This document shows, one piece after another, positions 57,203-64,000 of a stretch of 64,000 bases of DNA. The translations under genes and the position numbers were made by a program. The stretch is from Fagopyrum homotropicum (taxonomy: Eukaryota > Streptophyta > Magnoliopsida > Caryophyllales > Polygonaceae): contig BSWB01000001.1 of the NCBI GenBank assembly GCA_033239125.1, positions 7,452,501 through 7,516,500 on the forward strand, given 5' to 3'. The notes below the pieces were generated by a model that made no database searches, was not told the origin of the DNA, and saw nothing but the letters and a program-made list of their open reading frames with translations. How positions within the stretch are numbered: position 1 is the first letter of the stretch; the number at the start of each line of letters is the position of its first letter.

Positions 57203-58738
57203 ATGCTCTCTTTGATGACCTCCCCAACCCAAGTTACCCAACCCACCGTCACTTCACCATCCACCACCACCGCCCCTCCTATATCGCCAGATAAACCACC
57301 AGAGCAACCCAAATCATACGCTGATGTTGTTGGTCATCGACTACAGACGTCGGCACCTCTGAACTGTGACTCGTTCATTGAATCGAGACGCATGCGTATA
57401 TCTTTCCCCGAAGGGACAAGAGGTCTAGCCATTGCTGAGATCGACCAAGACGTTGTGAAATCTCTAGAGGATAAATGGAAAACTGATGTTATCATCAAGG
57501 TTCTGGGTCGGAACGTGGCTTTTCGACTCCTTGAACGCAGACTCTATCAATTGTGGCGCCCCTCAAGTCCCATGACAATCTTGGAGCCCAATAATTTCTA
57601 CGCTGTTAGATTTGCTAATGATGAGGAGTTCTTCAAAACTCTAACGGAAGGACCTTGGGAAAATTTTGGACATTACATCACTGTGAGACCATAGTCTGCA
57701 CAATTCGACGCCTTCAATAACACGTTGCGCACAATGTTCGTGTGGGCAAGACTATCTCAATTACCTGTCCAACTTTATGATGAAGCGGTTCTCTACGGGT
57801 TGGCTTCGGCTCTGGGTACCCCGCTGAAAGTTGATTTAAACACACTATACGCCACAAGAGGGAAATTTGCCCGAGTCTGCATCGAGATAGAACTTGACAA
57901 GCCATTGACTGGCACAATCTTAGTTGGGGATTCGAGAGTCCATGTTTAGTATGAGGGACTGTACTCGATATGTCATAAATGTGGTCTGTATGGCCATCCT
58001 CTCGAAAGATGCACTCACGAACTTGCCAACCCAGAAGAACCTACCATGCCCAGTGACAACGAGAATCAACATAATGAAGTGGAGATGGGAAATACTAAAC
58101 ACATGCCTACAGAGGCGCAGGAGAATGAGGCTTTGGGCTCCTGGATGACGGTAACTAGGAAAACAAGGAGGAAGAGTATGACCAACGATCGACACAGAAA
58201 ACAGCACCGATGACAGTTAATCGGTACCAAACAATTGCACCGACCATGTTTACGCCTGAAGTTACGGCCACTGAGAAGACGATGGAGAAAAGACCGGGTA
58301 TAGTCATTAATGAGCCAACGGTTATGCCGACTGATGATAATGGAGTTAATACTAACAATGAAAGGCCTCCAGCTGTCACATCAATCCAAACTGCTGCTTT
58401 GATTGCAAACCCTAGTGATGCCCCAAAAACGGCGAAACGGGCTAAAGTCTCTCCAACTACTAGGGATGTGGGCCAGATCCAATCATCTACTGTGGGGCCC
58501 ATAGCACCAGGATTTCCGCCCCCAACAATCGCCTATGGATGGTTCTCAATCCTCAAAAAGATCCTATGTTGCGCCGCCAACTACAACGCCAATTGAACAA
58601 TCCTCTACCAAACAGACCACTGATAAGGACATTGAAGATGTCAACAAAAACTCAGCACCCAACTATCCAGAAGATAAAAATCCCACCATGACTCATTCAT
58701 TTGCACCTGGTTCCGACACGGCCTTGGGTTCTCAATGA
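57203..58738 (+). pseudogene. LINE ORF1: DUF4283 domain and CCHC zinc knuckle
   Basis: From MLSLMTSPTQVTQPT, a Pro/Thr-rich start leads into the DUF4283 region (about residues 55-160: RISFPEGTRGLAIAEIDQD, RLYQLWRPSSPMTI, FAVRFANDEEFFKTLTEGPW-like). A TAG interrupts at 57692-57694 and another at 57947-57949. Between and after them the frame continues with MFVWARLSQLPVQLYDEAVL and the zinc knuckle CHKCGLYGHPLERC (57971-58012). A frameshift near 58200 separates the C-terminal Thr-rich part. In such elements this protein binds element RNA. Confidence 0.8.
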
Positions 58739-61700
58739 GTGGTCTATTTTGGAATTGTAGGGTGCGGGAAATAGGCGATTCCGCAAATCCCTGAATTACA
58801 TGTTAAATCGCCATAAACCGGCTTTTGTAGCCCTCTTCGAGAATAAAGTATCAGGAGAAACTTCTCAAGATATATGTAGCCATATACGATACACAAACTG
58901 CTCCCGTGTTGAAGTCTCGGGCTTTGAAGGTGGCATCTGATTTTTCTAGAATAATGCAGATCATTGTGTCTCTATCCGCCAAATGGAAGTCAACTTCATT
59001 CATGTCTCTATCACTATCGATAGGAACATAATTGAGCTCTTCAACGTTTATAACCCTCCCACTGCTGGACGACGACGTGAGGGTTGGTCCAAGTTAAAAA
59101 ACGCCATTAGGGGATGCCAAGGCAACATCATCGTCGGGGGAGATTTCAATTGCATCATTGACAAAGAGAAATGTGGAGGGCGAACCAGACATCTCTGTAC
59201 CGATATCCCAACCTTCAAAAAATGGGTTTCTGATACCCAACTAATTGATATGGAGTTCAGTGGGCCTGCCTTTACTTGGAACCGGGGGAATGATGTCAAC
59301 ACTCGTCAATCCAAGAGACTTGATAGGATCTTTATGAACAATGAAGCAAGAACATTGTGGAATAATGCCACGGTTAGACACCTCCCCTCTCTTTCATCAG
59401 ATCACAATCCTATGCTCCTCCAACTTGTCCCTTTGAGAAAGTTCAACAGGAGCAGACGGCCGTTCCGCTTTGAGGCTATGTGGCTATCACACCCGGATTT
59501 TCTTAATGTGGTTGATGATGGTTGACAATGCACCCCAGGAAACCAGATCAATATGGCGTTGTGCAATCTGAAGCTTCGACTCCAAAGATGGAACACGGAA
59601 TGTTTCGGGAAACTGGAGGTCCGCAAGCGGGAGATCATGGATAAGCTCACCGCCATTCAACTACAACTCGAACGTAATCTTGACCGGAACCTGCTCCTCT
59701 TGTGTTCTAAACTGGAGTCTGAAATGGACGAGATCCTTACACAAGAAGAAACATTATGGTTTCAAAAATCAAGGGATAAGTGGATTGCGGAGGGAGACCG
59801 AAATACTAAATTCTTCCACTTATCTACCGTCATCCGTCGACGCGCCAATAAAGTGGAGGCTATCACCGATAATGATGGATCATGGATATCGGATCCTACT
59901 CTACTTGAAGCAAACACTATATCTTACTTCAAGAACCTCTTCTCTGAGGTGCCTAGAAAGGTGTATACACAGGATTTCATTTGTAATTTTCCAGCCCTTA
60001 CATGCTCGGAAATTGACAGCCTCAATGCTCCTGTAACTGAGATGATTATCAAAAGAACGTTGATGAAGATGAACCCTTACAAGGCCCCTGAGAAGGATGG
60101 TTTCCATGCAATATTCTTCCAGAAATGTTGGAACACTATTGGTAACTCTATACTTTGTTGTGCTTCAAATTTCTTTCTCACTAATGTTCTCCCCGATGGA
60201 TTGAATGACACTTTACTAGCTCTCATCCAGAAGGGAATTTCCCCGGATCACATGTCCAAATTCAGACCGATCGGCCTCTGTAATGTCATCTACAAGCTCA
60301 TCTCTAAGATTATCGTTGGAAGGCTACAACCAATGATGAAGAGAATTGTGCATCCTTATCAGAGCAGCTTTATACCTGGTAGACTTATCGATGACAATGT
60401 CATTCTCGTCCAAGAGGTGATACATTCATTGTCTAAGAAAAAGAGAGGGAAAAGGTGGATGGGGTTTAAGATTGACCTCGAGAAGGCTTACGACAAGCTG
60501 AATTGGCATTTGATTGAGGAAACATGCTCAATTCTAGGCCTAACTGATATATGGATAAGACGTATTATGAAGTGTGTCTGTTCCACTTCGATGAGAGTGA
60601 TTTGGAATGACGAGGTCTCCGATCCCTTCACACCCTCAAGAGGACTGCGTCGGGGGGACCTCATTTCACCATACCTGTTTGTGTTGTGCCTGGAAAGGTT
60701 GGGTCATTCTATCCAAAAGCTAGTTGATGATGGAGCTTGGAAACCAGTATGTGTCAAACGCGGTTGCCCCATGATCTCACACGTCTTCTTTGCGGACGAT
60801 ATAGTTCTTTTTGCGGAAGCTTCCATTGCTCAAACTAGAGTGATCAAAGATTGTCTTCAAAACTTCTGTAATGCCTCCGGCCTCAGCATTAGCACTGCTA
60901 AATCCAGATTGGTTGTTTCACCAAATGTTACTGGGAACTTCAAAGACAGGATATAGTACCATGCAGGTTTTCCCATAACTACAAACTTTGGTAAATATCT
61001 TAGTATCCCTATACTACATACACGACCGACCAAAGAAGACTTTGCATTTATAACTGACAATCTAAACAACCGTCTGACTGCTTGGAAAAGTAAGGTCCTC
61101 ATCTTTGCGGGAAGGGCTACTCTTGTCAGATCCGTCCTTAATTCCATACCGGCACATGTGATGAAGATCATGAGACTACCTAAAGCCACATGTAATGAGA
61201 TCGATAGGATTTGTAGGAACTTTCTATGGAATGGAAGCAGTACAACACCCTCTATTCACCTTGTGGCCTGGGATGATATGTGTACTCCCAAAGAATCTGG
61301 AGGACTCGGTATTCGCAAGGCGGTAGAAATGAACCTCGCCTCTATGGGAGTTGTTGTTTGGAGATTCTTACAGGATGGTGACAAACCCTGGGCTAGGTTG
61401 AATGCACACAAGTACAACATCACCAATACAAGAGAATTAATGGATATCTCTACACAGAGAACGGGGTCGATTGTCATAAAAAGCTTCTTCTGGGCCATGA
61501 AGGGTGTCATGGTGAAGGGCTTAAGATGGCGACTTGGGGATGGAAGAATGATTCGTTTCTGGCTGGACAAATGGGCTGGAGATCTGGCTTTATCGGAAAA
61601 AACAACCGCTCCTTTCACTCGGAATTCATGGACTTGCACTGCTCGTGACCTTTGGAACGATTATGGTTGGCACTGGAATGACTTCAGCGACACCCTACCC

Positions 61701-62908
61701 ATGTCTACCCTTTTAACTATTGCCGAGCACGCAATCGATGTGGATGAGGGAGCAGCCGATACTATCTACTGGGATGTTACTCCTGATGGTCTCTACTCGA
61801 CAAAAACTGCCTACAACTTGCTTATGAACACTGCTAACACGCCCAATCACCATAGCTTGGAAGACAGGCAACTGTTCAAACTTATCTGGAGGATCAATGT
61901 CTCTGAAAGAGTACGTACTTTTCTCTGGCTGCTTACCAGGAAGAGACTGATGACCAATGTTGAACGTGCACGCCATCACTTTGCCCCTACTGCCACATGT
62001 AGCATATGTAATATTGAGAATGAAACTATCATGCACACATTTAGAGACTGCCCTGGCATGACTCTGATTTGGGGTGAACTCTTACCTATAGAGGAGGCTG
62101 GGACGTTCTTTGGGCTCACGGAAAATCAATGGTTGCATAATAATCTTTCATCGACTCGTATACACAACTTTGGGCTGAACTGGGCGACATGCTTTGCAAT
62201 TACCCTCAAGTGATACTGGAAAGAACGAAATAACTACATATTTCGCGGACCCTCTGCTCACCACCGCCAACTCAGGAACATTGAATCTATCTGCAGGCTG
62301 CTGCCAAGTCCCTTCTTGGTAACAACAATATTACTCCCATTGACAAGAAAACCTTATTTTGGATCTAATGGTGCAAACCATCTCTGGGCAAACTGAAACT
62401 CAATATGGATGGCGCCATCTTCAGAGACCAAAACTACGGAACTGCTGGGGGCATCCTTCGTGACTCCTACGGCCAATGGATATCTGGTTTCAGCTATAAA
62501 TTTCACCTATGCTCTGTACCTATGGCTGAACTATTGGGTTTACATGCTGGACTACAGATGGCTTGGAACATGGATTGTCGTAACATTGAGGTTGAAGTCG
62601 ACTCTGAGCTTGTGGTGAAACTCATTGACCAGGAGATTCCTTTAATACACCCTTTATTCAGTTTGGGGAGACGTTGTCAAGGCTTACTTTATAGGGATTG
62701 GTCCGTCCAACTCCGTCATGTTTGCCGGGAAGCCAACTTGTGCAGATTTTCTTGCATCCTTGGCTTCATCCCTTCCTCTCGGTTACCACTACTTTACTTC
62801 CTCCTAAGGATATCTTACCATTTATTAGCAATGATGCCCGAGGCGTGGCGACCCAAAGGCTTATTACTTGTTAGCCTTTTTTCGTTAATAAAAATCGGGT
62901 TATGCTGA
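58735..62908 (+). pseudogene. LINE ORF2: endonuclease, reverse transcriptase, RNase H
   Basis: ORF2 begins MSGLFWNCR at 58735 with early frameshifts. The AP-like endonuclease is recognisable at 58983-59525 (IIVGGDFNCII, AFTWNRG, LSSDHNPMLL). The RT runs 59553-60956 (FRPIGLCNVIYKLISKIIV, QSSFIPGRLIDDN, GFKIDLEKAYDKLNW, FFADDIVLF). A zinc-binding zf-RVT region lies near 61760-62050 (FLWLLTRKRLMTN, CSICNIENETIMH). RNase H lies at 62400-62740 (NMDGAIF, AELLGLHAGLQMAW, EVDSELVVKL). In-frame stops occur at 59523 and 60954 (same frame before and after) and at 62211, with a frameshift before RNase H. Few lesions suggest a fairly recent insertion. Confidence 0.88.
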
Positions 62909-62949
62909 GGCATACTCGTCTCCTTTATCAAAAAAAAAAAAAAAAAAAA

Positions 62950-64000
62950 TTAAAAATATAAAATTTAAAAAGGAAAATCCGACCCTCAAGTACAATGACG
63001 GTGTCGACAGAAAGCGAAAAAGAATCTAAAAGGCGAGAGAGTCAGAGGGTAAGAGAGACAGCTGACGAACCAACAGCGGCCGATATTTCGGATTTCGGGT
63101 ATTCCCGTTTACTCTATCACTCTTGTATACTTGCTTTCATCGCCATGGCTTCTTTCTATTGAGCTGCTCCACACGAATTGTCTTGAAATGTTCTTTATTT
63201 TCGATACTCGTTACTGATGCTCCATCCTTTCTCTTTCTATGTAGAATTTTATTTTGTGCTTCAGTGAAGAATTTGTGTCTCATTTCCGTTGTTTTGGAGT
63301 TGTAATCGTTATAGATAGGTGTGCCAACTTTCTACCTAGCTTGAAACTTTGTTTGAGCTGCTTGAAGTGCGTGTTTGCTTTTATGTCCGTGCTTATCTTT
63401 CATCGAGTGGCCTTTGTTGTGACTGAGTGAATATTAAATTAGGGTTTTACAGTTCATTTGGAATTCAATGCTGTAATTTTCGATGTTGAGATCGATTTTC
63501 TTTGATTTCTTGCTATGACTATGTTTACTCTAGCGGTTTGGATTGCCAATTGCTGATATTTGGCTTGAAATTCCACTCTCGGTTTTTCCTGTTGTGGACT
63601 GTTCAAACTTTGAGTTTATGTCTTTTTTGGATAAGATGTATTGACAGAGTCTATTTCTAATGGACCTTGAAAGTGAACCCAAGTGACATAATCTGATTAT
63701 ACAATCAGCCGTAACTGTATTTGATTTGTAAGTCGAACTGTAACCAAGTGAGCTGTCTAACTGTCTAATGCTTTATGAGTTTAGATTTGTCTTGTGAAGT
63801 CCTACTCCAGTTGCTTCTGTTTCCTCTTTTTAATGTAATTTGTTGGTCGACACAGCCCTTTTTAGAGAGAATTTACACACACCATATTAGTTATAATTTA
63901 TATGGAGTATAAGTATCTTCCTTGATTTTCACTGCTTGTGGACTTGAAATTTTGGATATGTAGGCGATTGATTTGTGTATTTCAAGACATTCTCAAAAAA
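62950..64000 (+). other. Sequence right of the LINE; possible 5' region of a following gene
   Basis: After an AT-rich flank the sequence at 63000-63120 becomes GA-rich, then T-rich (63120-64000), as in a plant 5' UTR with a long first intron. There is no coding exon with a recognisable motif. The longest frames (such as 63123-63305) are Phe/Leu/Ser-rich and not convincing. Confidence 0.3.

Larger units (their letters stand above)
57100..62949 (+). mobile_element. Nearly full-length L1-type LINE, inactivated
   Basis: A CT-rich leader (57095-57200) is followed by ORF1, ORF2, a short 3' UTR and a 20-nt poly(A) tail at 62930-62949. ORF1's stop and ORF2's ATG overlap as ATGA at 58735-58738. Stops and frameshifts are scattered but the order of domains is complete. 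A short AAATTTAAAAA string occurs on both sides (about 57066 and 62961) and could be a target duplication, but it is too AT-rich to trust. Confidence 0.88.

Overview
The window is nuclear DNA from a flowering plant, almost certainly a eudicot. The evidence is spliced genes with short GT-AG introns, a plant-type ribosomal protein promoter (telobox plus site II motifs), plant-only gene families (DUF1262, GTD-binding, P-class PPR), and dense plant transposons (Ty3/gypsy chromovirus, Ty1/copia, L1- and RTE-type LINEs, hAT, Mutator, PIF/Harbinger and Stowaway MITEs). I cannot name the species. All calls come from reading the sequence; no database search was run.

Layout. 1-15000 is a nested retrotransposon bed. 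It holds a minus-strand gypsy gag with its 1.67-kb 5' LTR, a four-unit AT-rich tandem repeat, a truncated copia element between two inverted 0.2-kb arms, and a decayed chromovirus split by a 1760-bp solo LTR with a perfect TSD. It ends in a duplicated non-coding module that carries a 972-bp Mutator-like fold-back element. 15117-15920 is an intron-less GTD-binding (DUF593) gene. 16400-21150 holds an LTR fragment and a cryptic six-exon gene (18864-20669) inside direct repeats.

22000-48100 is the gene-rich part. In order it carries delta-1-pyrroline-5-carboxylate dehydrogenase (P5CDH/ALDH12A1, minus, 16 exons, every exon phase reconciled to 555 codons), a DUF1262 gene (plus, 2 exons), a Hep59/TLS1-like CSU2 gene (minus, 6 coding exons), an LTR/MITE block with a (TA)55 tract, a P-class PPR gene matching Arabidopsis At1g74580 (plus), a tRNA-Leu(CAG) gene followed by a tandem array containing copies of its 3' half, and RPL34 (eL34, minus, 4 exons). 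48500-57000 is MITEs, LINE tails, an RNase H relic, an isolated transit-peptide-like exon and degenerate tandem repeats. 57100-62949 is a nearly complete but disabled L1-type LINE with a poly(A) tail. 62950-64000 has no recognisable coding sequence and may be the 5' region of a gene beyond the window.

The host genes are unrelated housekeeping or regulatory genes (proline catabolism in mitochondria, spliceosome-associated factor, organellar RNA processing, cytosolic ribosome) and do not form a pathway or cluster. The most unusual items are the tRNA-Leu-linked tandem array, the cryptic six-exon gene with a phase-consistent frame but no recognised family, a 1058-bp element with LTR ends and a perfect TSD that contains gag-like coding sequence, and a copia leader built of tandem primer-binding-site-like units.
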